48,961 nt of DNA from UBA9676 sp036522155 (GCA_036522155.1 DATDGI010000405.1:1-48961); one strand, 5' to 3'. Numbered from the stretch's first letter, positions 32,902 through 42,123 are shown. Numbers and translations are program-made. The notes: a model not told the origin generated them from the sequence alone.

Positions 32902-33864
32902 TTGTTCATCGACGTCCACAACCACGTCATCCCGGCGGCGGTGCTCCGGCTGGCCGGGCAGGACAGCACGCTGGGCCTGTCCGCCACCGGCGGCGAGTTC
33001 CGCAGCCCCAACCACGTGCCGTTCCCGCTGCTGCCGGCCTTCCACCGCCCGCAGGAGAAGCTCGCCGACCTGGGCAGCCGCGGGCTGTGGGGGGCGGTGG
33101 TCTCGCCCGCGCCGGTCCTGTTCGGCTACGACCTGGCCACCGGGCCCGCCACGGCACTCTGCCAGGCCAGCAACGAGGGCATGGCCGATTTCTGTGCCGA
33201 GGCGCCGGACCGCCTGCACTGGCTGGCCAACCTGCCGATGCAGGCCCCGCAGCACGCCGCGGAGATGTTCGCCGAGGCGGTGGCGGCGGGCGCGGTGGGA
33301 GCGGCGATCGGCACCTCCATCGCCGGCCGCCGGCTAGACGAGCCGGAGTTCACCGTGTTCTGGCAGCAGGCCGACGCGCTGGCGCGGCCGGTGCTCATCC
33401 ACCCGGCGTTCAACGGCCGCCATCCCGCCCTCGACCCGTGGTACCTGCAGAACGCGATCGGCAACCCGCTGGAGACCACCATCACGGTGGAACGGCTCAT
33501 CTGCGCGGGGGTGCTGGCCAGCCATCCCCGGGTCCGGCTGGTGCTGATGCACGGCGGCGGTTTCCTGCCGTACCAGACTGGCCGGCTGGTGCACGCCCGC
33601 CGTGTCCGGCCCGAGCTCGCGGACGCGCCGGTGAACGCCTGGGACTTCTTCGACCGGCTCTACTTCGACACCATCACCCACGACGCGCAGGCCCTGCGCT
33701 ACCTGGTGACCAGGGCCGGGCTGGATCACGTGGTGCTGGGCACCGACCTGCCCTTCGACATGGCACTGGCCAGCCCGGTCGCCAGCCTGGCCGAGACCCT
33801 GACCGAGGCGGAGATCCAGCAGGTCGCCGTGGACAACCCGCGGCGGCTGTTCGGCCTGGGCTGA
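32902..33864 (+). CDS. Amidohydrolase family protein (ACMSD-like)
   Basis: A 320-residue TIM-barrel metal-dependent hydrolase or decarboxylase. The HxH metal motif is IDVHNHVIP (His6, His8), the next ligand is His in VLIHPAFNGRHP, and the last Asp in LGTDLPFDMAL, followed by DNPRRLFGLG at the C-terminus as in the ACMSD/uracil-type group. Rare TTG start at 32902, with GGAGG about nine bases before. Divergent from the dehydrogenase, with ~100 bp between. Confidence 0.9.
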   Translation: MFIDVHNHVIPAAVLRLAGQDSTLGLSATGGEFRSPNHVPFPLLPAFHRPQEKLADLGSRGLWGAVVSPAPVLFGYDLATGPATALCQASNEGMADFCAEAPDRLHWLANLPMQAPQHAAEMFAEAVAAGAVGAAIGTSIAGRRLDEPEFTVFWQQADALARPVLIHPAFNGRHPALDPWYLQNAIGNPLETTITVERLICAGVLASHPRVRLVLMHGGGFLPYQTGRLVHARRVRPELADAPVNAWDFFDRLYFDTITHDAQALRYLVTRAGLDHVVLGTDLPFDMALASPVASLAETLTEAEIQQVAVDNPRRLFGLG

Positions 33865-33871
33865 CGAGCCT

Positions 33872-33896
33872 CCGGCCCTGGCCGGGACAGGGCCGG
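33872..33896 (+). terminator. Hairpin after amidohydrolase
   Basis: A nine-base perfect stem (CCGGCCCTG with its complement) and a seven-base loop begin eight bases after the amidohydrolase stop. No long U tract follows. It marks the end of the catabolic region and separates it from cmk. Confidence 0.55.
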
Positions 33897-33969
33897 CGGC
33901 CGCGGGCGGCGGTCTACACTTGCGCAGACGCGGTAGCGCCGCCCGCCAGCCCGGCCAGCAGAAGGAGAG

Positions 33970-34683
33970 ATGGTGCGACCAGAGACGATCGCCATCGACG
34001 GGCCAGCCGGCAGCGGCAAGAGCACCATCGGCCAGGCCATGGCGACGCGGCTGCACTATGCGATGGTCGATACCGGGCTCATCTACCGGCTTGTCGCCCG
34101 CGGAGTCCTGGACGACGGGACCGACCCCGATGACCTGGACGGGGTGCTCGTGGTCGCGGCACGCGTCCTGAAGGAAGTGGAAGTCGCCAGGGCGGGCGGT
34201 GGCGGGGTGGTCCGGGTCCGCGCGCGGCCGCTGTCGGAGATGCGGCTGCACAGTGACGACATCACCAGGACCGTTCCCCGGGTGGCCCGGTTCGAGCGGG
34301 TACGGGAAGCGGTCAGGCAGATCCAGCGGCGGGTGCTGTCGGAGGGGCCTACCATCCTGGCCGGGCGGGACATCGGCACCGTGGTGGCGCCGGACGCCGA
34401 GCTCAAGCTGTACCTCGACGTGAGCCTGCAGGAACGGGCGGCGCGCAAGCTGTGGGGGCAGAGCGCCGACGAGCTCCGCAGCCAGACCGAGGTGGAACTG
34501 CAGCTTGCGGAGCGGGACCGGATGGACCGGGAGCGGGAGACCTCGCCCATGCGGGTCGCGGCGGACGCCGTGGTGATCCGCACCGACAAGATGTCGGTGG
34601 ACGAGACGGTCGATATCGTCGTCGCGATGTGCGGGCTCGAGCCGGCCACGGCGGCCGGGGCGCCGGGCGGTGATGACCGATGA
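33970..34683 (+). CDS. cmk: Cytidylate kinase
   Basis: A 237-residue nucleotide kinase that phosphorylates CMP/dCMP with ATP. Walker A is IDGPAGSGKSTI, then MVDTGLIYRLVA, ILAGRDIGTVVAPDAELKLYL (conserved GRDIGT region) and the LID-region ERDRMDRERETSPM. Length fits the family. ATG 33970 follows AGAAGGAGAG. The stop overlaps the Nudix gene ATG by four bases. Ordinary housekeeping gene. Confidence 0.93.
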   Translation: MVRPETIAIDGPAGSGKSTIGQAMATRLHYAMVDTGLIYRLVARGVLDDGTDPDDLDGVLVVAARVLKEVEVARAGGGGVVRVRARPLSEMRLHSDDITRTVPRVARFERVREAVRQIQRRVLSEGPTILAGRDIGTVVAPDAELKLYLDVSLQERAARKLWGQSADELRSQTEVELQLAERDRMDRERETSPMRVAADAVVIRTDKMSVDETVDIVVAMCGLEPATAAGAPGGDDR

Positions 34684-35147
34684 AATACCTGCGGGACGCC
34701 ACCTATGTGGCGGGCGGGTACGCGGTACGCGACGGCCGCGTGCTGCTGCTCTGGCACGGTGGCCTGTCCCGCTGGGTTCCGACCGGCGGCCGGATCGAGC
34801 TGGCCTCGGGGGAGTACCCGCACGAGGCGCTCATCCGGGAGGTGCTGGAGGAGACCGGGCTGTCGGTCGCCGTGGCCAGCGGCGGTGGGATGGAGGTCAG
34901 GGACGAGGCTGTGTCCCCGCTGCCGATGCCGGTCTCGATCCAGGAAATCCGGATCAGCCCGTCGGCGGAGTACCTGGACTTCGTCTACTTCTGCCACGTG
35001 GTGAACGGCGAGGTTTCACTCGACTACCGGGCCGCCCGCGCCTATCACTGGTTCAGCCAGGACGACCTGCAACGGTTCCCGCTCATGCCGCACGTTTTCG
35101 CCTATGCCTCGCGTGCGCTGGAGCAGCTTTCACCCGCCCGCAGGTAG
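34680..35147 (+). CDS. Nudix hydrolase coupled to cmk
   Basis: A 155-residue Nudix-fold protein. The Nudix box GGRIELASGEYPHEALIREV runs on into LEETGL (about residues 36-61) and shows the normal catalytic Glu pattern with a slightly longer loop. VAGGYAVRDGRVLLLWHG is the first strand region. Its ATGA overlap with cmk suggests a nucleotide clean-up role, such as hydrolysis of a modified nucleoside triphosphate. Confidence 0.88.
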   Translation: MKYLRDATYVAGGYAVRDGRVLLLWHGGLSRWVPTGGRIELASGEYPHEALIREVLEETGLSVAVASGGGMEVRDEAVSPLPMPVSIQEIRISPSAEYLDFVYFCHVVNGEVSLDYRAARAYHWFSQDDLQRFPLMPHVFAYASRALEQLSPARR

Positions 35148-35157
35148 CAGGAGCCGG

Positions 35158-35508
35158 TCAGCGGGCCGACAGCACCTCGGCGATCTTCGCGGCCGCGGCG
35201 GACGGGTCGTCGGCGTCGTGCAGCAGCTCACCCCAGGACCAGCGGTAGTACCAGTGCAGGCGGCCACGGTCATCGGTGCCCGGAATGCAGTCGATGCTCT
35301 CGGAGAGCATGGCCGCACCTGGTGTGAAGATATGCAGCGCCGCCGGGTAGGTGGTTTGCACGGTCGACTGCAGCCCCCGGGTGTCAAGGGCGGTCGCCAG
35401 CCGGTGCAGATGGTAACTGCGTGCGTGGTCCCGAGGGCGTTCCAACTCTTCCCCTGCTCCTGTGTCGCGATCGGCACATTGTCCGCCCGCGGCGTACCGG
35501 TCTGTCAA
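35158..35508 (-). CDS. Hypothetical protein coupled to the repeat membrane protein
   Basis: A 116-residue soluble protein with no domain I recognise. Patterns such as ALHIFTPGAAMLSESIDCIP and RLHWYYRWSWGELLHDADD look like a small alpha+beta fold. TTG 35508 overlaps the stop of the large gene by four bases, which suggests coupling. It may be a partner of the repeat protein, but its short starting segment is not secure; a later start is possible. Confidence 0.6.
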   Translation of the reverse strand: MTDRYAAGGQCADRDTGAGEELERPRDHARSYHLHRLATALDTRGLQSTVQTTYPAALHIFTPGAAMLSESIDCIPGTDDRGRLHWYYRWSWGELLHDADDPSAAAAKIAEVLSAR

Positions 35509-37583
35509 CCCTGTGCGGCCGGGTATCCGTATCCGTTGTTCTCGTACGGGTCGGCGGGGTAGCCGTTGGAGTAGGCCGCCGGGTAGCTCGCGGCTTCCTG
35601 CGGGTCGGGGTACGGGGCCTGCTGTTCGTAGCCATAGCCGTTGTCACCGGGGTAACCGGCCTGCGGGTAGAGGCTGGCCGCCGGGTAGTGACCCGCCTCG
35701 CCCGGGTGCATGGCCGCCGCTGCCGCCGGCTGGTAGGGGGCGGGTGCCGGGCCGAAGCCTGGCCCCGGGTAGCTGCCCGCCATCTCTGGCAGGTAGGAGT
35801 GACCGCCGCTGGGGTGGGAGTCCGGGTAGGCCATCGGGCCGGAGTGGTAACCGGCGGGCGCCGGGTCCACGTAGCTCCCGTAGGGATTCCCCTGCGCTGG
35901 TTCGGGCTCGTCCGGGGGCTGGTGCCAGGTGGCCGGGGTGGCCTGCTGCGGGAGCGCGGGCGGGTAGGCATAACCCGGGCTGGCCGGCTCGGGAATCTGG
36001 TACGTCTCGCCCTGCCCGTTGGCGGTGGCCGGGCCTGCGGGCAGGGCGCGGTGCGGGCCACTGCCGTAGTCGCTGGCCGGGTAGGCCGGGCTGGCGTAGT
36101 CCGCGCCCGGCGGGTAGCTGTCCTGGTGGTAGCTGGGGGTGCCGTAACCGGGCGTGTCATAGCCGCCGCTGGGTGGCGGAGCGGCGGGCTGCGGGTAACT
36201 GCCGGAGCCCGCTGGCGCATCCATCCGGCCGTAGGACCGGCTGTCGAGCGCTGGCCGGGCGAACGACGGGCTGGTCAGCGGGTCCTCGTCCAGCGCGCCG
36301 TGCGGACGGGCCGGTGGGCTGCTGGCCAGGCTGCTGAGCATGGCGATGCTTGGCTCCTCGGCCGGCCGGGGGATGGCGACTTCGGCCCGGCCGATAGCCG
36401 GGCCCCCGTTCGCCGCCCGGGCGGGAGCGGGTGGCTGCGGCCGGGCCCGGACCGGGAGGCGCTCGGTGACCGGCTCACGCTGCGGGCTGGGTGCCTTCCG
36501 GCTGGGCCGATCGCGGGTGGGCTCGGCCGCGGGCGCGGAAAGAGCGGCTGCGGCCTTCGCCTTGCCGTTCGCGGACCGGGACCTGCCGTTACCGGTTACG
36601 GCCGGCTTGGGCTCGCTGGCCGGCTGCGCGGTGCGCGCGGTCGTGGCCAGCGGCTTGTCAGCAGAAAGCTCCGCCCAGTACTGCTCGTCGGTCAGCTTGT
36701 CCCACTCCATGCTGGGCCAGTCATCATCGTCACCGCGCTTGCCCCGCGACCTTCCCTTGGGCGCATCCTGGGCCTTGCCGGACTTGCGCCGGGAGTCCGC
36801 CTGCTCCCGGCCGGTGCCGTTTTTGCCCGATCCGGACTTTGACCGGCTCCGGCCGCCGGCCTGGGTGCTGGCCGCGGCCGGGTATTCGCCGGACGGGTAA
36901 TCCGCGGCGGCCAGCGGGCCGGACGGGAATTCCATCGAGGGATAGTCGGCGGCCGGGTATTCACCGGAGGGAAAGTCGGCGGCGGGCAGCGGGGCGGATG
37001 CGAACTCCACGGAGGGATAGTCGGCCGCCGGGTATTCGCCGGAGGCGAAGTCGTCGCCGGCGTAGGCGCGCTGCGGGCCGGAGTGGTAATCCGCACGGGC
37101 CGACGGCCCGGTGCCGTAGTCCATCGGCCCGGTACCACGCTGGTCACGGCGGCTGCTGGCGCGCTGGTCGCGGCCAGCGCCAGGCCGCCTGGCCCCGGCC
37201 GCGACTGGCCGCCGGGGGCTGCTCGGATGCTCCGACGGCCCGGTATCCCGCTGATCCACGTAGTCGTAGTCCCGGTCCCGGGCCTGGTCACGGGCGGGCC
37301 TGCGGTCATCGCGGTAGCTTGGGCCGTCAGCCTCGTCCCTGCTGCGCCGCCCGCTGCCGCCCGTGCGGGCGGGTGCGGCAGGCTGACGGGAGTCGCGTGC
37401 GTCGGAGTCCCGCCAGCGCGGGTCCTCGTCGTCCCGGCGGCCACGGTCGCGGGCGCTGGGCCTCACCGGCTCCTCATGATCCTCACCACGCCCGAGCCGG
37501 ACGCTCAGGAAGACGGCGATGAGAATCACGATGACAACGGCTGCGAGGCCAACCACCAGCAGCAGCTTCATTACACCACCCAA
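35505..37583 (-). CDS. Single-pass membrane protein with disordered Tyr/Pro-rich repeats
   Basis: A 692-residue protein with one N-terminal membrane helix (about residues 6-27), then an Arg/Asp-rich stretch, two 25-residue repeats starting SGEYPAADYPS (about 181-230, with a partial third), and an ordered-looking island DWPSMEWDKLTDEQYWAELS followed by ADKPLATT (about 288-315). The last 300 residues are Tyr/Pro/Gly/Ala-rich and low in complexity. Similar WDKLTDEQYWAELS islands occur in actinobacterial envelope proteins I recall, of unknown role. It may scaffold division or envelope complexes. Start at 37583 or Met 37571. Confidence 0.85.
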   Translation of the reverse strand: MGGVMKLLLVVGLAAVVIVILIAVFLSVRLGRGEDHEEPVRPSARDRGRRDDEDPRWRDSDARDSRQPAAPARTGGSGRRSRDEADGPSYRDDRRPARDQARDRDYDYVDQRDTGPSEHPSSPRRPVAAGARRPGAGRDQRASSRRDQRGTGPMDYGTGPSARADYHSGPQRAYAGDDFASGEYPAADYPSVEFASAPLPAADFPSGEYPAADYPSMEFPSGPLAAADYPSGEYPAAASTQAGGRSRSKSGSGKNGTGREQADSRRKSGKAQDAPKGRSRGKRGDDDDWPSMEWDKLTDEQYWAELSADKPLATTARTAQPASEPKPAVTGNGRSRSANGKAKAAAALSAPAAEPTRDRPSRKAPSPQREPVTERLPVRARPQPPAPARAANGGPAIGRAEVAIPRPAEEPSIAMLSSLASSPPARPHGALDEDPLTSPSFARPALDSRSYGRMDAPAGSGSYPQPAAPPPSGGYDTPGYGTPSYHQDSYPPGADYASPAYPASDYGSGPHRALPAGPATANGQGETYQIPEPASPGYAYPPALPQQATPATWHQPPDEPEPAQGNPYGSYVDPAPAGYHSGPMAYPDSHPSGGHSYLPEMAGSYPGPGFGPAPAPYQPAAAAAMHPGEAGHYPAASLYPQAGYPGDNGYGYEQQAPYPDPQEAASYPAAYSNGYPADPYENNGYGYPAAQG
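36871..37055 (-). repeat. 75-bp tandem coding repeats
   Basis: Within the membrane protein, a unit of about 75 bp (25 codons, starting SGEYPAADYPS) occurs twice in full and once in part. The DNA copies share the core ATAGTCGGC and GGGTATTC-type blocks with only a few changes, so the repeats arose by recent local duplication. Confidence 0.75.
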
Positions 37584-37776
37584 CGAGCCGTGGCCAAGTG
37601 GGCGGCGCTAGCGAGGTACACGCGGCCATCGACGCGGACCTCCCCTGTGTCGCTAGCACCTTGGATCAGTCCAAGGCCGAACTCCTGGTCAGCGATTCTG
37701 GCGGACACCTCTGGCCGCTGTCATGCATTTAACGAACTTTTAATTTCCGTGTCGTTTACGCAGTGCGACTATATGA
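37584..37776. other. AT-rich promoter-bearing intergenic region
   Basis: 193 bp between the repeat membrane protein and the PEBP gene. The section around 37725-37780 is much more AT-rich than the rest of the window, with CATTTAACGAAC and TTTTAATTTCC, so it is the likely promoter of the leftward repeat-protein gene. No RNA gene was recognised. Confidence 0.45.
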
Positions 37777-38358
37777 TTACGGAGTGGCATTAGCGGGGAG
37801 CCTGCCACGTGCGATAGCCGCATTGGCAATCGCCGACCATGCCGATTTCAGGCTGGCCCCGTTATTCAGCTGCAGTACCGATCCAAGTGCGTAAACGGTG
37901 AAGCGGTAGGAGTGACTTTGGCCCACGGGGCAAGGCGGATCATAGCCAATGGTGCCTTTACTATTACGGGCCTGGCGGACACCCGCCGGAATCTGCCCGG
38001 CCTGAATATCCGTGATCTGCGGGCCAATATCAAAAACGATCCAGTAGATGTACGGAGTGATAGGCGCGGCCGCATCATCCATGACCACGGCGAGCGATTT
38101 TGTGCCGGCCGGTGCGCCGGACCAATGGAGCCCGGGGGGCTTCCCGGCCCCGTGACAGATGTAGGCCGAGCCCATGACACCCGAGCTGACATCGGGACTG
38201 GTCACGGTCATCTGGTTGGGCACGCCCGCGGGTACCGTCTTCGGCCCGCCGACCAGGCCGCAGCCACTGAGCAGGCCGAGGAGGCCACCGACGGCGAGCG
38301 CCCGGCCGGCCCACGCTGGCCAGTGACCGCCTGCCTGCCTGAACCGGCTCACCTGCAC
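37777..38358 (-). CDS. YbhB/YbcL-type PEBP lipoprotein
   Basis: A 193-residue phosphatidylethanolamine-binding-protein family member. The signal peptide ends in the lipobox LLSGC, so it is lipid-anchored outside. The PEBP marks LHWSGAPAGTKSLAVVMDD and the GYDPPCPVG region with a following HSYRFTVYALG are present. Bacterial PEBPs bind lipids or phosphate esters; no single role is assigned. Some codons near the C-terminal end are AT-richer than in neighbouring genes. ATG 38358. Confidence 0.88.
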   Translation of the reverse strand: MQVSRFRQAGGHWPAWAGRALAVGGLLGLLSGCGLVGGPKTVPAGVPNQMTVTSPDVSSGVMGSAYICHGAGKPPGLHWSGAPAGTKSLAVVMDDAAAPITPYIYWIVFDIGPQITDIQAGQIPAGVRQARNSKGTIGYDPPCPVGQSHSYRFTVYALGSVLQLNNGASLKSAWSAIANAAIARGRLPANATP

Positions 38359-38384
38359 CTCTCCCGCCGGACCGTAGTGTCAGC

Positions 38385-38422
38385 GCCGATGGTACGGCCT
38401 GCAGGCGGCCACACCCATCGGC
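38385..38422 (-). terminator. Hairpin downstream of sepH
   Basis: GCCGATGG and CCATCGGC form an eight-base perfect stem around a 22-base, partly self-paired loop. It lies between the sepH stop (38449) and the PEBP start, so it may end sepH transcripts. Confidence 0.4.
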
Positions 38423-38448
38423 GGGCATCGCCCGGCCCGGGATGAGAA

Positions 38449-39315
38449 CTAGTCCGGCTGCCGGGAGGTGCCAAACATGATTTCGTCCCAGGACGGCACC
38501 GACGCCCGCCGGGAGCGGCCGCCCGCCGCCTTCCTGGCCGGGCGCTCCCGCGGCGGGGCCTGCTGGACGGCGACGGCCGGGGCGCTCTCCTTCTCCACCG
38601 CCACCCGGCCGGGGGCGGGCACATGCACCGGCCCGGGCTGGGGACGTCCCTCGTGCTCGGCGGCCAGCTGGTTCAGCCGGCTCCCGATGGGCGTGACCGT
38701 GGCGGCGCCCGGCGTGCGGGCGGGTGCTGGCGGCAGGCCGCCATCGGGCAGGCACAGGCCGGCGGCGGTGTCGTCAGCCGGGCTGACGTGCCTGCTCCGG
38801 GGGTCGTAGATCCATTCGCCGAGCCGGGGGTGGCCGCCGGCGGTGAACATCAGCGACACCAGCCAGTTGCCATCGGGCCGTTTGCGCGAGTCCCATTCGG
38901 CTTCCTCGGCATCCGCGCCGAGACTGATGAGGCGCTCGGTGACCATGTCGCCGAGCCGGCGCCCAGGCCCGGAGTCCCCGGGCTGGCGGATGCTGGCCCC
39001 CTGCGCCTCCTGGGCCCGGTAGGCGCGCTCCGCCAGCACCGGCCCCTCGAAGCGGCGGACCCGCTCGATCGGCACGCCCGCCGCATCAGCGATCTCCTCC
39101 GCCGTCTCTCCGGCGCGGATCCGGTCCTGGATCTCCTTGGGTCGCAAGGGACTCTCCACTTCGATCTCGTACTGAGCGAGCCGGGAGAACTGCCCACGCG
39201 CCACGATCCGCAGCCTGTCGTCGATCGGCAGCGAAAAGCGGCCACTGCGCCCCGGTGCGGTCAGGACGGCATAGGTGCCGTCCTCACTCACCGCGACCAG
39301 GCGCAGTTCCTGCAT
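38449..39315 (-). CDS. sepH: Septation protein SepH
   Basis: A 288-residue protein of the SepH/DUF3071 family, which in Streptomyces and mycobacteria stimulates FtsZ assembly at division sites. The N-terminus MQELRLVAVSEDGTYAVL, the helix-turn-helix-like ETAEEIADAAGVPIERVRRF (about residues 70-90), and the acidic-Pro-rich spacer with the conserved end PSWDEIMFG are all present. ATG 39315 has GAAGGGA at a good distance. The 48-residue longer start upstream is not supported. Confidence 0.9.
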   Translation of the reverse strand: MQELRLVAVSEDGTYAVLTAPGRSGRFSLPIDDRLRIVARGQFSRLAQYEIEVESPLRPKEIQDRIRAGETAEEIADAAGVPIERVRRFEGPVLAERAYRAQEAQGASIRQPGDSGPGRRLGDMVTERLISLGADAEEAEWDSRKRPDGNWLVSLMFTAGGHPRLGEWIYDPRSRHVSPADDTAAGLCLPDGGLPPAPARTPGAATVTPIGSRLNQLAAEHEGRPQPGPVHVPAPGRVAVEKESAPAVAVQQAPPRERPARKAAGGRSRRASVPSWDEIMFGTSRQPD

Positions 39316-39504
39316 CGGCGTCCCTTCTGCGCCGCCGGCGAGGCCGGCGTGCGTGATGCCGCGCGAGGGCATAGCTCGGACTTTCCCTCAAGCGAGTGTG
39401 ACGGGTCTATGTGGGTCCTGGCCAGCACCGCGCGCGGCATGTCCCGCAGATCACCGAACAGTAGTGGGCCCGGCCCGGGCCCGGCAGCCCGATCTTGGAG
39501 ATTC

Positions 39505-39537
39505 CCGCTGGCCGGCCGCTGACGGGCCGGCCAGCGG
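39505..39537 (-). terminator. Strong hairpin after the MMPL gene
   Basis: A 13-base perfect stem (outer CCGCTGGCCGGCC, complement on the other side) with a seven-base loop starts 17 bases past the MMPL stop on the minus strand. Ends MMPL transcription before sepH. Confidence 0.65.
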
Positions 39538-39553
39538 CGTCCCCGGGATCCGG

Positions 39554-42043
39554 TCAGCCCCGGCGCCGGCCGAGCGGCGCCTGATCGCCACTGGCCGGAC
39601 TGGTGTCCTGGCCGCCTGCCTGGCCGTCCGGGCTGTGGCCGGCGGGCAGTTCGGCGGTCTTCCGGCTCATCCGGGACGGCCACCAGTTCCACCGGCCGAG
39701 CAGCACCACGGTGGACGGCACCAGCAGGGTCCGGACCAGGAAGGTGTCCATCAGTATCCCGAGCGCCAGGCCCAGCCCGATGTCGCGGATCTGGCTGCCG
39801 CCGGAGCCGCCGCCGGCCACGACTGTCAGCACGATGAAGGTGCCGGCCAGCACCAGGCCGGCCGAGGTGATCGTGGTCCCGGTCGCGGCCAGCGCCCGCG
39901 TCACCGCCTCCCGCAGCCGGAAGCGGTTTGCCTCTTCCCGGATGCGCGTCATCATCAGGATGTTGTAATCCTCGCCGAGCGCGAGCAGGAAGATGAACAT
40001 CAGGAACGGCATGAAGAACACCAGCCCGCCGCTGTTGCCGATCTTGATGAAGATCAGCACGGACAGGCCCAGCGCCGCCAGGTAGGAGATCCCGACCGAG
40101 GCGATCAGGTACAGCGGTGCCACCAGGCTGCGCAGCACGACAGCGAGCAGAATCCCGATAGCGATGATCGCGATCGGGATGATGCGCTTCAGGTCGCTGT
40201 TGGAGATGCTGCTGATGTCATACAGGGCCGGAGCCTCGCCGCCGACGGCGGAATCGGACGCCCCGATCGACGTGGCCACCTGGCTGGTGGTGGCCCGCAC
40301 CGAGGGCACCACGTTCATCGCGGCCGTGCTGCCCGGGTCGCCAGCCCGGAGGCCGGTGAGGAACTGCACGGTCCGGCCGTCCGGGCTGACCAGGTTCCCC
40401 GTGGCGCGGTAGATCTCGTACACCGGGAGGGGCACCAGGGTCCCGGCCGGCGGGACGGCCGGCAGCAGCCCGGCCGGTCCAAGCCGGGCGTGCAGCGCAC
40501 TGTACTCGGCCGGGGTCAGCCTCGCGCCGCCCGGGTTGAGCGGCCCGGTCACCTGGCTGAACAGCGGGCTGGCCGACAGCTGCCGGGTGGCGTTGGCGAG
40601 CGGGGCCGGGTTGTCCCAGACCGGGGTGCCGAACCGGAAGATGAGGTTGGTCGGATTCGCGGACGACTGCGGGAAATACCTGCTCAGCAGCGCCTGCCCG
40701 GCCGCCGAGTCGCTGCCGGCCGGGGGCGCGGTATTCCCGCCGAACCCGGCCGCCGTGTAACCGAACACCGCGAAGGCCAGCCCGCCGAACAGGACGACGC
40801 CCGACATCAGGGTGGGCACCGGGTGCCGGACGATCCGCCCGGCTATCCGGCCCCAGGTGCCGGTCTTGCCCTTCCCCTGGATGTCCCACGGCAGCAGCTT
40901 GGGCCGCCGGAAGATGGCCCGGAAGAGCGACCGCTTCTGCGCGAGCAGGGACAGCCGGAGTGACAGCAGCGCCGGCAGCAGCGTGAGCGCCGCGATCAGG
41001 ATGACCCCGATCGCGATCGCGAACGGGACGCCGAGGTTGGAGTAGAAGGAGAAGGTGGCGAGCAGCAGGGTGAGGACCGCCGCGATGACCGTCGCGGCCG
41101 AGAAGGTGATCGACTCACCGACCCGGGTGACCGAGCTGACTATCGCTTCCCTGGCGGCGGCCCGTGGGTGGATCAGGTCGGCGAGCAGACTGCGGCCCAG
41201 GCCGGTGGTGCCCGGGTAGTTCTCCCCAGCGACCCCGTGGTGCCGGCTGCGCAGTTCCTCGCGCACCCGGAACACCAGGAACAGGCCGTAGTCGGTACCC
41301 GCGCCCAGCACCAGCACGATCAGCAGCAGCTGGGCGATGGGGGACACCTGCAGGCCGTGCTCGGCCGCCTCGGCCACCAGCGGCCCGGCGATGGTGACCG
41401 AGAGCAGCGGCGGCACGACCGTCACCAGCGCAAGCGTGAGCGACCGGAAGATCAGTACCAGCAGCACGATGATGAACAGCAGCGACAGGTACTGGACCTT
41501 GTTGCCGGTGCTGCCGGACGCCTTCTGCTGGTCGACCTGGGCGGCGATGTCGCCGGCCACGTGCGCCTGCAGCCCGGCCGGCAGCCCGGCGGCGGTGATC
41601 TTCGCGCGCAGGCCGTCGATCAGGTCGGTGGCGTAGTTCTGGTTCTGGCCACCCTGCTGCGCGAGCACCACCAGCTGCTCGGCGTGCCCGTCCGCTGACC
41701 GGCCGGCGTCCAGCACCCTGGCGACCCCGGGGACCGCGTGCAGGTCGTGCTGGAGCGCGGTGAGGGCCGCGGAGTCGGCCGTGGTCAGCGGTCCCGCCGG
41801 GCGCGCCGCCACGACCGGGATCGGCACCAGGGCGGCGGTACCGAACGGGGCGGCCAGCTGGGCGGCATGCTCGCTGGGCGCGCTGGCCGGCAGGAACTTG
41901 CTGTTGTTGTTCTGGGTGACGCTGTTCAGCGACGGCAGCAGCGACGCGGCAGCGATGGCTCCGGCCACCCAGACGGCCAGCACCAGCCACCGGAACCTGA
42001 CCGCGAACGCCCCGATCCCCCGGAAAATGGTGTCGATATGCAC
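39554..42043 (-). CDS. MMPL/RND-family membrane transporter
   Basis: An 829-residue protein with the two-fold RND layout: one helix, a large outer loop, six helices, then the same again. The paired DY motif is GAGTDYGLFLVFRVREELR (Asp251-Tyr252) in the first half and ALGEDYNILMMTRIREE in the second. Outer loops differ in size from mycobacterial MmpL3. Such transporters export lipids or peptides using the proton gradient. Stands alone, divergent from the GT2 gene. Confidence 0.93.
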   Translation of the reverse strand: MHIDTIFRGIGAFAVRFRWLVLAVWVAGAIAAASLLPSLNSVTQNNNSKFLPASAPSEHAAQLAAPFGTAALVPIPVVAARPAGPLTTADSAALTALQHDLHAVPGVARVLDAGRSADGHAEQLVVLAQQGGQNQNYATDLIDGLRAKITAAGLPAGLQAHVAGDIAAQVDQQKASGSTGNKVQYLSLLFIIVLLVLIFRSLTLALVTVVPPLLSVTIAGPLVAEAAEHGLQVSPIAQLLLIVLVLGAGTDYGLFLVFRVREELRSRHHGVAGENYPGTTGLGRSLLADLIHPRAAAREAIVSSVTRVGESITFSAATVIAAVLTLLLATFSFYSNLGVPFAIAIGVILIAALTLLPALLSLRLSLLAQKRSLFRAIFRRPKLLPWDIQGKGKTGTWGRIAGRIVRHPVPTLMSGVVLFGGLAFAVFGYTAAGFGGNTAPPAGSDSAAGQALLSRYFPQSSANPTNLIFRFGTPVWDNPAPLANATRQLSASPLFSQVTGPLNPGGARLTPAEYSALHARLGPAGLLPAVPPAGTLVPLPVYEIYRATGNLVSPDGRTVQFLTGLRAGDPGSTAAMNVVPSVRATTSQVATSIGASDSAVGGEAPALYDISSISNSDLKRIIPIAIIAIGILLAVVLRSLVAPLYLIASVGISYLAALGLSVLIFIKIGNSGGLVFFMPFLMFIFLLALGEDYNILMMTRIREEANRFRLREAVTRALAATGTTITSAGLVLAGTFIVLTVVAGGGSGGSQIRDIGLGLALGILMDTFLVRTLLVPSTVVLLGRWNWWPSRMSRKTAELPAGHSPDGQAGGQDTSPASGDQAPLGRRRG

Positions 42044-42123
42044 GCGCCGAGCCTACGCGGTCCAGATGACGGCACCGTTGCCTGGGGCTGTTCGGCGGAT
42101 GACGCGTCTATCATCGGTGAGTC

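Noticed and set aside
37751..37902. CGTTTACGCA at the repeat-protein promoter and again, inverted, in the PEBP gene
   Set aside because: A ten-base match, one copy in coding sequence; too short to call a repeat.
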